From: Trebouxia sp. TZW2008
Lineage: Eukaryota > Chlorophyta > Trebouxiophyceae > Trebouxiales > Trebouxiaceae
Reading direction: 5' to 3'
DNA: 64,000 nucleotides
Assembly (NCBI GenBank): GCA_002118135.1
Contig: BDIU01000013.1
Location: forward strand, 1 to 64,000
In this document: piece by piece, positions 1 through 13,300 of the stretch
How positions within the stretch are numbered: position 1 is the first letter of the stretch
Layout: each line of letters opens with the position of its first letter
Translations under genes and position numbers: made by a program
The notes under the pieces: generated by a model
Database searches by the model: none
What the model was told of the DNA's origin: nothing
What the model saw: only the letters and a program-made list of their open reading frames with translations

Positions 1-220
1 GGTCTCTCCCGTGTTTCGCCTTACGTTGGCAGGGTGGGGTCTCTCCCGTTTTCTCCCCTAATGTCATGGGCTGCTGCCGTTCCTGGTGCTGTGCATTTGG
101 GCGAAGGTGAATCTGTGATTTCCTCATGCAAGGTATTGACTTGACACCTTGCAAATCAGTCTGCCGCATGACGTGCATCATTCTGAAATCGCTGCAAAAC
201 CTGTCACTGTAAGTCAGTGC
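1..220. other. 3' flank of the GH1 gene
   Basis: No gene seen. The first 55 bases contain two imperfect copies of a short motif beginning GGTCTCTCCCGT. The rest is unremarkable flank downstream of the GH1 stop codon. Confidence 0.5.
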
Positions 221-3200
221 TCATGCCATTGCTCTGTCCCAGTGGCCGCCTGGCCCTGTCGTTGCAGCAGCATTCTCTAGCACATCAGCAAAGCTGGGCT
301 TGATTTTGAATTGCGCTCTCCTAGCTATAGCCTTCACTGTTTCATAATTGTCCGGCAGCAGATTGTTGAACCTAATGAAGATCTTGGCACCGTCCTGCAC
401 AGCCATCAAGGCAATTAACAGCCATCAGGAACAGCGACAGATCAGAGATAACAGCAGGAATAGCATGTGGGGCACTGCTGTGTTGACGGGAGCCACAACC
501 AATTGAACAGGATCGGCTGGCAGTGTGCGCACGGCGTCATTACTTCCTCAATAGCCAACAAATATCGCTAGCCAGGGACAGCAGCACTTGCACAATTTGA
601 TCATGCATACCCATGTGAAGCCATGATGTAGTGTATTTGCAAACATGACAAGAGCTTTCTTCAAATCTGGCATGAAGCAGCGCATTCCCATTGTATGGCC
701 GGTGTACAGCAAAAGTTTTGACAATCAGTGGCAAGCCCTGCAGGCTGCAAGATCTGCCCACTGACACAGCATTGATAAGGAGAGACAGCACAGGCACCTT
801 AAGCTCTCTGTCTTTGGAGCCGTCAGGGCGCCAAGCATACATCCCGAAAGGCTTTGTGTAACCCTCGGCCCACTCAAAGCTGCAGACACAGGCCAGATGC
901 AACTCAGCTGATATACCTTCAGCTGCTAGCAATCAGCAACCGGAAGCTATGCACCAGCAACCGACATCCAACCAAGCATTGTGAAAGGCACACATGCAAC
1001 ACAGCAGGTCAGCACATTGGACTGTTGCACGCACAGGTATGCTGCAGTTGGCACATGCGAGCAGCTCAACTGACTGAGACCTTGACACATAAGAAGGAGA
1101 TGTTGCATGGCCTACTTGTCCACTAGGGTCCAGATGTAGTATCCCCTGCAGTCCATCCCATCCCCAACAGCCCTCAAGATCTGCAATTGCCATTGACTGC
1201 CATTCAGACACCCCTCAACTGAAAAGAAGACGGAACGCAGTGCAATCAGCAGATCAGCCACAGGAGTTTTATCAGGAAGGCAGGTCGATTGCAGATGAGG
1301 CAAGCTTGATACTGCTGCATGCTGTTGCTGCATGACTGGTGGCTCGAGTCTGCAATCATAGGCTATAAAGTGCTGTTGTGATGCTCCTGCCATCAACTTT
1401 TGTCATTGCTTTCAAAATTTGTGATGCCTTCACACCAGCTGCTGGATTAAGCTTTGTCAGATAAACCTCTTAGAAGAAACTGCCAGCTCTGCATACAATC
1501 AGGAATATGCATCACAGAAGTAGCAGCATATTCAGAGAGATCTATCTGGCGGAGCGTAAACCATCAGCCTGTGCAAACATCATGTGCTCTCTTGCCTGTG
1601 CAGACGTTCCAATATGCATGTGTTTCAATCGTGCATGCAGCATGCGGCTCAGCATACAGTGTGAAGGTGTCACGAGCAAAGACAATCTGATAGGAAGCTT
1701 GCAAAGATAGTGATGCCAAGCTGTATAGTCAGCATGCTGTGCAAGAAGGGCAATGCCTAATGTAATGAAGTGCCATGTTTGCACCTCTTTATGATATTGG
1801 TCCAGCACGTTGTGCAGGCGGTCAACATTGAAGGTAGGGAAGCCTGTCTGGGACATAGATGGCAAGCTGTCAGGAGCTGATGCATTTGACTTGCGCCTTC
1901 TCACCTATTTGAGGTGTTGATCCAGCACAGTGTGCAGGTGGTCATTGTTGAAGGTGGGGAAGCCTGTCTCTGAGACGTGGATGGGAATGTCAAACTGTGT
2001 AGTCGGCATCACGTGCAGCATGATGTGCAGGAATGTCGATGTCCAATGCAATCGAGTGGCGTGTTTGCACCTCTTTGAGGTAGCGGTCCAGCACAGTGTG
2101 CAGGTGGTCATCATTGAAGGTGGGGAAGCCCGTCTCTGACACATAGATGGGGATGCCAAACTGAGAGGAGCGCTGAATGCACTCGTACAGGCCGCCTGGG
2201 TCACTGCTGTAGGGCATCAGTGACATGATCTCTCCTTTTGGACACGCAGGCTGCATTGCCCAGTTCACCATCGGCCTGTCAGACAAGTTGACTCCTGAGT
2301 TGTTGTTCCCCACAGAGTGAAAAGCAGAAGAGGAGAATGAGTTGGGCAAGAGGCACATGGTTTTGCCCTTTAGACACGCAGGCTGCATTGTCCAGTTCAC
2401 TGTTGGCATGTCACACAATTCCGTTTGTCATCCCTGGCACAAAAAAGCAAAAGAATACTCAACGAGCAATAGACTGTATGCTGTGAACTGTATGGTACAT
2501 CTGACTGTACGTCAAAATCGAGGGACTGTCTGACCGGCTGTAGTACTGGATACCCCACCAGTCCATGGGGGGCCGGCCCCCCTTGAACTGCCAGGTGTGC
2601 ATGACCCCCCTCAAGGGCACGCGCCATTCAAAGCGCCCAGTCAGCATCCAGTCTTGCACCACGTCCCACCCCATGCAGTAGGTCGCCCACCCACATGCCC
2701 ACCTGCAACCAGTCATTACATACATTAGTCAAGCAGTCATTGCACCCATTAGATGTTATGCCCACTGTTCAATTACTGCATTTGCTGCCTATGAGGTTGC
2801 CCCACGTCCCAACCCGTGCAGTAGCTTGCCCATCCGCAGGCCCACCTGCACTTAAGCATTGCATGAATGCCATGTAGCTTCTTGACACCTAGCTGGAATC
2901 AAGTCAGTATGAGTCCAACACTTACTCAGCATAGAGCTACAGCAAGTCAGTGTCAACGTCAGGTCTACGCTCTAGGCTTCACTGAGAATTATTCGCAGCT
3001 CAAGTTGGCTTGATTCAAAGGCTTGGCAGGCAGATACAGCGGGCCTGTGCCAGCAGGGCAGATCTTCCACATGGCGTGGCTCAGCATCACACTCAGCATC
3101 ACCTCAATACAGGTTGGCATGGGTACCAGGTGTACTTGGCGGGCATACGCAACAAGCTTTTGTAGTGGATTAGCTTGTGAACAGACTTGGTTGCTCAAAG

Positions 3201-6200
3201 GCAGCTGCTTGGTGACTATACGTACCTAGCAAGGCCTTTGAGCCAACTAGCATGCGTTATTACGTACGTATGTTTGTATACGCAACAAGCCAATATTAGC
3301 ACCAGATTCAACACTATACTTGGCACCAGCTAGGCACACATGGGGTACGAGAGGAGTTTGAGATGGTGACGAGCTTGGTATGAGGTGAGGGCCTCAGTCT
3401 TACTTGGCAGGCAGGTACAGCAAGCCAGTGCCAGCAAGGCGGAACTTCTGCATGGCATGGCTCAGCATTACATTCAACATCACCTCAACACAGGTTGGCA
3501 TGGGTCCCAAGTGTACTTGGCAGACATACGCAACAAGCCAATTTTAGCACCAGATTCAACACAATGCTTGGCACCAGCTAGGCACAGATGGGGTACGACA
3601 GGAGTACAAGATGGTGACGAGATTCGTATGAGGTGAGGGCCTCAGTCTTACATGGCAGGCAGGTACAGCAAGCCAGTGCCAGCAGGGTGGAATTTCCACA
3701 TGGTATGGGTCAGCATTATACGGGGTACCAGGCATAGTACAGATTGGCGCAAGTCTGAGGCTTATTTGTTTTGAGCTGTTTCCGCTCACAGAGGCTTCTG
3801 CTATGATGCCTAGCAGCATGAAATTTTCCATTTTCTCAGGCTTAGCAGGCCGATACAGCAGGCCTGTGCCAGCAGGGCAGAATCGAAACATGGCATTGTA
3901 CTCAGTAGCAGGCTGAACAGACATTGGCATGAGCCCTAAGCTACTGTAGCAGGCCGGTACAGCATACACAATACAATCAGCATTAAGAGGTTTAGCCCCA
4001 GTTTGCACAAGGTTGAATCTTACTTAGCAGGCAGGTACAGCAGGCCAGTGCCAGCAGGGCAGAATGTTCACATGGCATTGGGTCAGCATCAGACGCATCA
4101 TCATTGGCATAGCACTCAGCATCGGAATCAGCATCTGATTCAGCGTTAAGCTTAGCACAGGTTGGTAAGGGTGTCAGGCTTACTTGGCAGGCAGATACAG
4201 CAGACCAGTGCCAGCGGGGCGGAACCTCCACATTGCGCTATACCCAGTACCAGGCATAGAACAGATTGGTGCAAGTCTGAGGCTTGTCAATTTCAAGCTG
4301 TGCCACTCACAGAAGCTTCTGCTATGATGCCCAGCAGCATAAAGTTTTGCGCTTACTCAGGCTTACTTAGCAGGCAGATATAGCAGGCCAGTGCCAGCAG
4401 GGCGGAACTTCCACATGGCATGGGTCAGCCCAAACTTGGTGCCTTCTGAGTTGGGCAGGGCTTTGATAGCTGCGTAGGCTCTGCAGTGGGCCTTCAGCAG
4501 GTTCATGAGCACCTTGCCTGCCAGCGTGAAGTGGAACATCTTGCCTGGAGGGAAGTTGCCGGCAATGAAGCCTCCCACTGCAAGAGCCTGAAGCAAAAGA
4601 AGCGCAGTCTGTCACTGTTGATGGCAAAAGAAGCGCGGTCTGTTGCCGGCAATGAAGGCCCCCACTGCAAGAGCATGAAGCAAATGCAGAATGCAGTGAT
4701 TCTCTGTCTGCCAACTGCATCGGTTATCAACAAAATCAACCTTGCATCAAGTTGTCCTTATGACAATTACCATTGCAGCTGGAATGTAGTGAGCAGTCCC
4801 CAGTTGCATTTTCCTTGAAACAGGAATGCCCTTACATGCTATATATGAGAAGTTACTGCAGTCTGTTAGAGGTGATGAAGCCTCCCATTGCAAGGGCATG
4901 AAGCACAAAGTGAAGCTGTCTCAGGAGACTCAACATAAGGTAGATGTTGCTGAGTGAACACTGTGCAGTTGGAAACCAATCACAGCAGTGTAAGGACATT
5001 GATGTGAGCACAACCTTCCTGGGAACCGCCACAGCCCTTACATTGAACATGGGAATGTCATGCAAGCTGCTTCTGAATTCATGGCTTGAGGCCTGCAGTG
5101 TCTGTGCTTTGCGTGAATGCAAAAGTTGAGCGGCAGGCATTGTTGTGGTGCCACTGCGTTTGCACAAACACTGCAGGCCTCAAGCCATGAATTCAGAAGC
5201 AGCTTGCATGAGCAAGCTGTACATTCCTAGCTTCAATGAAAGGGCTGTGTTGGTTCCCAGGAAATTCACCATGTGCATGTGCACATGCATCAACATCATC
5301 ATGTGCATGTGGATCTGCATGTGCATGTGCATGTGCAATTGCATTTGCTGCAAAGCAAATCTGCATGAACTTGAGTGTGCGCTTGGTAGTGTTGTCATGT
5401 CAGCATGACAAATTCACGGAACAACATGCTCATGGAGTCATGCATGGAGTGCACGCACTGTAGGCTCGTTGAAGCTTGACCACAGCTTAGCATGCTTGCC
5501 AAACCGCTTGAAAGCTTCCACGGCAAAGTTGACATACAACTCAATGTTTTCCTGTTTCGTCCAGCCACCCAAAGCTTCAAACCAGGCTGGATGCACAAAG
5601 TGGTGGATGGACACACTGGGCTCCATTTTGTTTCGTTCCTTCATGACAACATACGTTGAGTCAAAGGTGCTTTTCTGTGGTACTTGCACAAAGTGCCCGT
5701 CATGTCATGGATGATTGAGACAGGCCCTGTACTGTGTCATGCATTATTGCATGAGTCACAATGTCTTGCTGATATTTTCAAAAGAGGGCATGCTGCAGCA
5801 TGTCATGTGCACATATGACATACCAAGCACTCAAAAATCTCCAGGAACCTGCATGCATCACAACAATACTTTGAGCAGAAGATGTGTTGCCAAGGGAACT
5901 GCAGGTTGGTTTCACATCACTGATATGGCCAGCCAAAGCAAACTGGAGATTGCATGGCCTGCCTCTTGACAGCTTCTTCATCTATATAGCCTCTATGAGG
6001 CTCTATTCTTGCCCACTCTGTGCATATCACACACGAATGTTTGTCAATTTGCATGCTTGTTGACATGTACTCTGCTTCAGCATGCAGGGGCTGACCTAAG
6101 GAAAGTCGAAATGAGTTGCATCCTAGCTTTTTTGCATTCTCGATATCCTCTTTATACCTAGGCAGGTCAGAATGTCAGCTGAAGCCGATGCCGCAGACAA

Positions 6201-6438
6201 GCTAGCAGATGCGCATAAGAGGCTGCCAGTGTCTCAGAGCACCATGCAGGCCGTGTCAGAAAGCAGCGCGACACCTGTTCCAGAAATCGGGCGTGTCGTC
6301 GATAGAGTCTTTCACGCGTTTGATGCCAAAGAATTGGAAAGGCCAACGTGACTTAGCCCACTGGCTCCAGTTGGACAGGTCGTCATCTGGCGCGCACTGC
6401 CATGTGGAAACGGCCACGCCTTTCTTGAACACGTCCAT
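221..6438 (-). CDS. Glycoside hydrolase family 1 (beta-glucosidase-like) protein, multi-exon
   Basis: Spliced gene for a GH1 retaining hydrolase acting on beta-glycosides; the substrate cannot be told. The start is the ATG at 6438 (exon 6438-6275, MDVFKKGVAVSTW, the usual GH1 N terminus). Exon 6157-6096 carries LGCNSFRLSL and the exon from 6017 carries EWARIEPHRGYIDEE. Around 5690-5450 is SIHHFVHPAWFEALGGW followed by FNEP, whose Glu (5467-5465) is the acid/base. Near 4596-4363 is a segment with KMFHFTLAGKVLMNLL. Near 2660-2520 is PPMDWWGIQYYSR. Near 2200-2080 is IPIYVSETGFP, whose Glu (2136-2134) matches the nucleophile; the motif is SETG rather than the common TENG. Then come RGYYIWTLVD (about 1150) and FEWAEGYTKPFGMYAW (about 900-830). 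The last exon is 394-221. Some splice junctions are unresolved. Its introns hold arrays of degraded exon copies. Family certain, exact exon model not. Confidence 0.85.
1790..1985 (-). repeat. Donor-side ghost copies of the GH1 nucleophile exon
   Basis: Downstream (in transcript sense) of the intact exon around 2200-2080 are two decayed copies of its 3' half. One near 1985-1915 still reads IPIHVSETGFPTFNNDHLH; one near 1850-1780 reads FPTFNVDRLHNVLDQYHKEV. The intact exon must be spliced past them or the C-terminal barrel strand would be repeated. They look like tandem duplications of the exon-intron junction. Confidence 0.75.
3010..4250 (-). repeat. Array of about six donor-side ghost copies of a GH1 exon
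   Basis: A roughly 65-bp segment encoding AMWKFRPAGTGLLYLPAK is intact at the end of the exon near 4440-4363. It recurs at about 4245-4180, 4085-4025, 3905-3840, 3710-3645, 3470-3407 and 3080-3015. The copies are diverged and separated by unrelated or co-duplicated intron sequence; 3290-3350 and 3530-3600 are also near-copies of each other. All lie on the downstream side of the intact exon in transcript order. Confidence 0.85.
5265..5345. repeat. GCATGT-type microsatellite
   Basis: Imperfect repeats of CATGTGCATGTG with one CATCAACATCATCATG interruption, inside a GH1 intron. Met/Cys/His-rich open frames on both strands here are low-complexity artefacts. Confidence 0.8.
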
Positions 6439-6796
6439 GTCACGACCAATCAGTCGTGATCACAATCCGCTCGACAGCGCATCGCAGCCTCGGCAATGCT
6501 TAAGATCAGATCGGAATGTCGGTCAATCACACACTTCAACAGATATATCAGATGATTGCAAAGCGCACGCAAAGTCCAACTCGCATCATTGCTTAGCCTC
6601 GCTAACACAGCTCGCTGCATCTTGTGACTAAGACTGACTAACTTTGTAGCACTTGTCTCAACCTTGCTCGCGGGCAACAACCTAGCAAAGGTCCCCAAAA
6701 CATGGGCGCAACAATCAGGCGAAACAGTCAGTGACCAAACGCCAGAATGTACTGCCGTATAGCGCCTGCGCGAGCTTTCCGGTGAAGAGTACAGGC

Positions 6797-9656
6797 ATGT
6801 CACTTGAGCCTGTCAAGGTTTTTCGCGAGCTCAGCAATAGCATAGTGGCCACCAAAGTTCACTTTGACGAGTACTCTGCCGGCGTATCCAAGCTCCTGAA
6901 GCTCAAGGTGCTTGGCGTCGTTGGAACCATGGTCCTACTCTCGCTTGCTTTGGCGAACTTTATATTTGACGTTGCTTTTTGTGCTGCAGGATGAAATACT
7001 CTATCAGGCAGTCCATCGCAAGGCTCTCAGCCAGCAGCAGCTCGCCAACCTGACAGTGACCTGCTCTTCCCTGTTTCTGAGGTATGAGTGCTGTCAAAGC
7101 TTTTATGCACATTTTGTTAGAGGAGGTGCTGAGTGATCTTGCCTTATGACTGCAGCAAAGCTGCTATCCAGGAGCAATTCAAAGCGGTCAATGCAGCAGC
7201 TGCTACTTCTGTACAGCAAGCGGAGCAGCTCCCTACTGTGAGTCACAGCTGACAGTGCTTTGCTCCACACTTGTTTGGCCCAAGCCTGACGTATACATTT
7301 CTGCAGAGAGCATTGATGCACTGGACAGCCATTGCCACCAAACTGCTCAAGCAAGCACATGTCTCCGAGCATCTGCAGATCCGCTACCGCACTGCTCGCA
7401 TGCTTGAGATCTGGGACTTGGCAGCTTCAGCCATTCCTGCTTCACCAGTAAGATTCTGACCTGTTGCCTCGACTCCACAACCTCTGGTCCTTACCTTCTT
7501 CCTAATCATGCAGCCTTGCCTGTTGCAATGCATCTGCTTTCCATTGCATGTAACGCTAGACCAGTAAAGGCACGGTAATGCTAAGTGTTGCTGAGCCTGG
7601 ACAACACCTCATGCCTTTGAGCTCTGCAAGGGAAACCATCAACCTGCTCTTGCCATGCCTGACCTTTGCAAAGTCCTGCTTGCACAGCTTGCTTGCAGCT
7701 TAGCAAGGAAACAATCTAAAACAGCCTATGCAAGGAATCCTTTCATGCTGCAGCAACCCTCACCAAGGACTTCTGTCTCAAAACAGAGCAAGCGGATGAC
7801 CAAGCAGGCAGCAGCACCACCTGCAGGTGCCACCACAGCACAGGCCTCTGCCACTGCTTCGGCAAAAGCTTTCAGCAAAACCCCATCTGCAGATCTGGAT
7901 GCAAAGCCTGCAGCCAAGTCAAGCACAGCACAGGCAGCGGGCACAGCACAGGCAGCAGGCACAGCGCAGGCAGCAGGCACAGCGCAGACAGCAGGCAACA
8001 GCATTGATGCACAGCCTGCTGCGTCAACAGCTGGGGCAACAGGTATGCCGAGCCTGAGCTGCATCAAAATAACATGTACCACCTCACAATATCAATGTCT
8101 TCACTGTTTTGTCTCAGGAAGCTCAAACTCTTGTCTTATCCAACATCTTGTCAGCATCATGAGTGGTGTTGCAAAGCTTTTAGCAGCCTGAATCCCTTGC
8201 AAAGGCAAAACTACAGTGATCTGTACTACATGTCTGTTCTCAGATCTGTGCACAAGTCTGTGCAAGGTGGCCCCCAAGCATCTCTACGTGCAACAGAGCC
8301 ATCAATGATGCCAGTCACGCACGTCAAGCATTGCTGTCAACATCACTGCTGATACACCTGCAGGAAACGCAAAGCCTGCCGCCGGCATGCCCCAGTCAGG
8401 GCTCACATTCCCTACCTTGCCAGCCTTCACTGCACCAGACAGAGGCTTCGACAGCTCAGCATCAGCAAGCACAGCGCAGTCAGAGAGAGTCTCTCAGGGC
8501 GTGCCCAGCAGCACAGCCAGGCCAGGCCTCACCAAGCCTCCCTCTGCCAGACAGAGAGACATGCCACTGCTGCAGATCAACCCAGCACAGCTGTCACGTA
8601 GCACATCACATGCCTCAGCCAGTCCTAGAGGAGAGTCCGATGCACAGGCATCACCGTCAGCAGCAACAGCAGTGACAGGAGCAGCAGCAGCAGCACTGAC
8701 AAAGCTTGGAGATGCAGCAACACTGCTGTCAGTTCCTGTTTTCAGCAATCCAGTAGCCAGTACCAGTGGGGCTGAGTACAGTGCACCCTTGACAGGGGTT
8801 GCGCCACAGGGTTCAGGGGTCACCAACCTTCTAGCAGCAGTCAATGCAGTTGTGGGCGGGCTCAACTTGCGCCACACAGCTAGCTTGACTAGTGGTGCTG
8901 GCTTGTCGCCCATTGCTGAACGATCTGAAGTCGAAGCAGCAGTTGACAATCCACCCTCAGTTTCAGGTCGCCAGCAGACTCAAGCAGAAGGCAGACTGGC
9001 AAATGCATCAGCAGGCAGTGCCGCAGCTGCTGCACCTGACTTGTTCACAGGCATGTCAGGCTTCAGACGCACTCGCAGCAATCTCAGGACAGGAGCTTCC
9101 ATGACAACTGCTGCGGCAGGGGGCTTGTCAAGGGTGGCCTCGTCCAATGGGAGCGCTGCCAATCAGCTGATGCACCAAACCTCAAGGGGCATGCAGCAAG
9201 CAACAGTTGGCCAGCAAGGAGGTCCCAACCAGATGGTGTCAGGTGAGCAGGAGTATGCAGTGACTTGCAATCTGCCAGACATGCATGTAGCAGAGAGCCT
9301 TGTTCCCAACATCACCAAACTATGAGGACAATGCATTGCTGCAGTAAATTAATAATAGTATTTGACCATGCATGCCGATGTTTTTCTGGCTTGCCTCATA
9401 TATTTTATCTTGCACAATTTCAAAAGCAGTTCTTGTGCATCCATCTGGGCAACACAAACTGCCTGGAAACAGCTTCATCCTGCTAGTCTGACTGGCTCAC
9501 ATTGTGCGCTCCATCCAGCCTAGAGTTGTTGTCCAGGATGCATTGGCTGGCATGAGCTGTCATGAATGCTGTGAGCTTTCAAATTGTGCTGCACATTTGT
9601 GTGCAGGCCTAGGTGGAGACAACACAGCAATTGAGGAAGTGGACTGGAGATCCTGA
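6797..9656 (+). CDS. Unknown 547-aa protein: helical N terminus, low-complexity Ser/Ala/Thr C terminus
   Basis: Seven exons fit in phase: 6797-6907, 6990-7081, 7156-7237, 7307-7447, 7754-8042, 8364-9242 and 9607-9656, 1644 nt including the stop. All junctions are GT-AG. Residues 1-142 are predicted helical and carry the only ordered-looking part (starts MSLEPVKVFRELSNSI; ends IRYRTARMLEIWDLAASAI). From residue 143 the protein is Ser/Ala/Thr/Gln-rich and probably disordered, with a short GTAQAA tandem repeat in exon 5. The C terminus is GLGGDNTAIEEVDWRS. I do not recognise the family; the N-terminal helices could be a BAR-like or other coiled dimerisation domain, but this is a guess. An alternative end is read-through of the 9242 donor to a stop at 9325. 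It starts 358 bp from the divergent GH1 gene. Confidence 0.75.
7922..7996 (+). repeat. In-frame 18-bp tandem repeat (GTAQAA)
   Basis: Four imperfect copies of an 18-bp unit encode AQAAGT repeats inside exon 5 of the 547-aa protein gene. The unit is a multiple of three, so copy changes keep frame. Confidence 0.8.
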
Positions 9657-10331
9657 GGCAGTACAGACTCTCTGCATGTGCCTGGCAGCCAGTCAGGATC
9701 TTGTCAAAACGCCAAATTCATAGTGCACATTGTCAAGTATAAAGCGCTCAAATGCTTGGCATGTAAGACTCACCTTTGTACTGTAATCAGCACTATGGCA
9801 GTTTAATTGCAATTGCAGGCAAGCCGAACAAGGGGTTGGCAACCTTGAAGACAAGGTCTCATGAGGTATGAATGAATGCACAGCGCAACTCTACATTCGT
9901 ACACACATTCGCTCATGATCACCGTTTGTACTCGTTTGGATGGCTGTTTTGTCGCTTGCGACCAAAAGCAGCAAACACAGGCGTCAGTGCATCTCACGCC
10001 AGCCAAGCTGAGGCGTAATTGATGTCGCAGATGCTTTCCCCTAGTGATCATTGAGCCTCACTGCAATTCAGCAGCCCATCACGTAATGATTGACTAACTG
10101 CAGGGGTCAAAGTAACAACGAGCCGTTGACCGCAGCTGCGAAAGCGAATGTACTCAGCGCTAGTAAAGCAGGCTCGCATACAAGCTTCGCTTGCACATGC
10201 GTTGCTTTGACTGTTGGTCGGTGTTCTGGATCTGAACACACACAGCATTGCCAGCAAAGAGCACCTCGAATGTGGTGATGTCGTGTCACATCGTACCATA
10301 GCCTAACACGAAACTCACTTGATCAGGGAAC
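9657..10331. other. Intergenic region between the 547-aa and giant coiled-coil genes
   Basis: No convincing gene. TGTAA, the usual chlorophyte polyadenylation signal, occurs at 9762-9766 and 9782-9786, about 106 and 126 nt after the upstream stop. The remainder should hold the promoter and 5' UTR of the coiled-coil gene. Small open frames here have no family features. Confidence 0.5.
9762..9786 (+). terminator. Candidate TGTAA polyadenylation signals
   Basis: Two TGTAA motifs lie about 100-130 nt downstream of the stop at 9656. TGTAA is the established poly(A) signal of green algae. The placement fits, but the pentamer is common by chance. Confidence 0.35.
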
Positions 10332-13300
10332 ATGCTGTCGTGTATCAAAATACCCTGCATTGATGATTCAGCCAAGAGTACAAAGGCCAGCTTGAAGGCT
10401 GAGATTGTGGAGCTGGAACAGCAGATCCATCAACTTCAGAAGGAAAGCCAAGCTTACCAAACAGCAACCTCCCTGACTTCACAGGTCAGCATACTTCACC
10501 ACTTCTCCGACAGCCGCGCGTCGTGTCCCGCTGTACTGCTGTTGATACAGGCGAAGTGCACACAGCAACTAAGTGGCACTGCAGCACTTGCTGCTGGCAC
10601 CTGTGCTTCAGTGACAGACTTGCTGTACAACCCGCATTTGGTCTAGCAGCATGCACTGCAGCATTGCTGTCTAATGCTGTGCTGTATTGTCAGCCTCAGA
10701 ACACGCGCAAACACACTTGCAATTGACAGGTAACATACTGCACCTGACACCTTACAGGATGACCGCTTGCCATACCCCTATGCTGCGCGTTTGTTCTAAT
10801 CGCATGTGCCCTGTGGCCTTGATGCCTAACCCAATTTACTGTCATATGCAGCACATGAGTTTTGGCTTATTCAGACGCTGTCTGTACAACCTTGTGTTGG
10901 TTGTTGCCATCAGCAGAATTACATATACACATACACAATCACGTGCAGACACACATACGTATACATGTACACATACAGATACACATAGATATATGCATGC
11001 ACACTGCAGGGGCATGGTAAGGAGGTAAGAGATCTGCACAAGTGCCTGGCAGCAGTTGGTTGTTGATGACAACAAACACATACATACACGTACATGTACA
11101 CATGTTCACGTACTGCAGGTGCATATTTAGGAGGTGACAGATCTGCACAGGTGGCTGGCAGCATCTGGGTGTTGGTGACAGCAAACATTTATTTACACAT
11201 ACATATACATGTACATGTACACGCAAACGTACACGCAAACGTACACGTTTATTGTATACTGCAGGTACATAGTGAGGAGGTGGAAGATCTGCACAAGTGG
11301 TTGTTGTGAGTTGGGTGTGGATGACAACAAAACACACATACACGCACATGTACACATGTTTATGTATACTGCAGGTGCATAGTGAGGAGATAGAAGTTCT
11401 GCACAAGTGGCTGTTGGTAGTTGGGTGTGGATGACAGCAAACATACACATATACGCACATGTACACATATTCACATGTACTGCAGGTGCATAGTGATGAG
11501 GTGAAAGATCTGCACAAATGGCTGGCAGCAGTTGGCTCAGACAAGCTTCATGTGGAGCAGCATTTACTGACCAAGGCAGCTGAGCTGGAAGCTGCTACCA
11601 AGAGGGTCTGCAAACTGCAACACCTGGCAGACACGGCCACTGCCAGCTTTACGACAGCACAGGTGAGCTTGGTACTGACTGCTCACAAGCAGCACATCGA
11701 TAGAATGCACCTTGGTCAGCATGACAGAGTATAGATATGAATGGCGACCATCACATTGTGCAATTTGCTTTTCAAAGAATAGGCTGCAGCATTTGGCAGA
11801 CACAGCCGCTGCCAGCTTTGAGACTGCCAAGGTGGGTTTGGTGCTGCTGATTTTTCTTTTCTTTGAACCTGCAGTCATTCGTGTCATGTTACACCTAAGT
11901 TGTTATTTTGACCACTTGAGTCGTGGTCATCATCGACTATGCTATTATCAATTCACTCTTCTTCACTTGTGCTGTTGTGATCGAGTTTGCTGTGCAGGAG
12001 CTTGCAAGGGAGAGGGCTGATCTGCAGAGGGAGGTGGCTTCACTGGGGCGCCACTCCCATCAGTTGCAGGCAGATCTGGCCGCCATGTGTTTCAGCACCG
12101 CAACCACACCCCAGGTCTGCCCCACTTCTGAGTTGTCTCAGAAATCATTAGACTGCATTCTGGGATAATGTCTACTCATGACCCCTAGCCGTCATGCAAG
12201 GTACCACATGCACCAATTACAACGTCACCAGATCAAGTTGCTTTGGTTGCACATTAGTTGACCTTTGTAAAGAGTGAATGTCTGCAGCTAGCAGCTTCAT
12301 GAAACATCACAGCCTGCCATGTACTTCACCACTGCCACCACACCGCAGGTCTGCCCAACTTCTGAACTGTCTCAGGAATTCCTGAACTGCATTCTGGGAC
12401 AATGACTGCTGACATCCAACTGGCAATTCTGTGCAGGACTGTACAGTGACCAATTGCCATCATTGGCAATATTGCACTTGGTCAATTCACAGTCCTGCTC
12501 ACATTTGCTGCCAGTGGTAAATGATACTGCCCTTGCCACAGATGCCTCCATGCAGCATTGTGTGTTGCTGTTGATCTGGTGCAATAACTTCACGGCTGAC
12601 TGGCAGCTGTTGTGTGCAGGGCTGTGAAATGGCTGATTGCAATACTGCCCTTGCCAAACATATATCCATGCAGCATCGTGTGCTGCTGCTGAGCTGATGC
12701 AGAACATTTAAGGCCGACCGGTAGCAGCTATGTGCAGGACTGTTGCATCAGCATCTGCAATTTTTTCCTGGCCAAGAGTATCTGAAATGATGCAGTACAT
12801 TCAGGGCTGACTGGCAGCAATTGTGTGCAGGATTGTGGAAGGCCCAAGTGCAGTGCTGCCCTTGCCAAACATGACTGATCTGTTGCAATGTATTCAGGGC
12901 TGATTGGCAGCAGTACTGTGCAGGGCTGTTGAATCATCAAATGCAATGCTGCTGTTGCCAACGATATCTGGACTGATGCACCATGCTCAGGGCTGACTAG
13001 CAACAACTGTGTGCAGGACGGCGCTGAATCACCAAAAGCGATTCTGGCCGCATGGAGGCGTCTTTGGCATCATGTGTTGCTGCTGATCTTATGCAATTTC
13101 ATGCGATTAGGGCTGATTGGCAGCATTCATGTGCAGGGCTGTGACATGGCCAAGACCGATGTTGCTTCTGCCAAGGACGCCTCCAAGCTATCACTAGTGA
13201 AACAACTTAAGCAGGATTCTGATGACGCTGAAGACCTGATTCCTTCAGCCTGGTAAGTTGAACAAATAAGTAAACCAATGAGCACATATGACTTCTCAAT

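Noticed and set aside
6209..6631. 140-aa plus-strand open frame
   Set aside because: Overlaps the first exon of the GH1 gene on the other strand, which carries a clear GH1 N terminus; no motif of its own.
10842..11544. Val/Tyr/Cys-rich minus-strand frames up to 201 aa
   Set aside because: Made by the ACATAC microsatellite and ghost exon array; low complexity.
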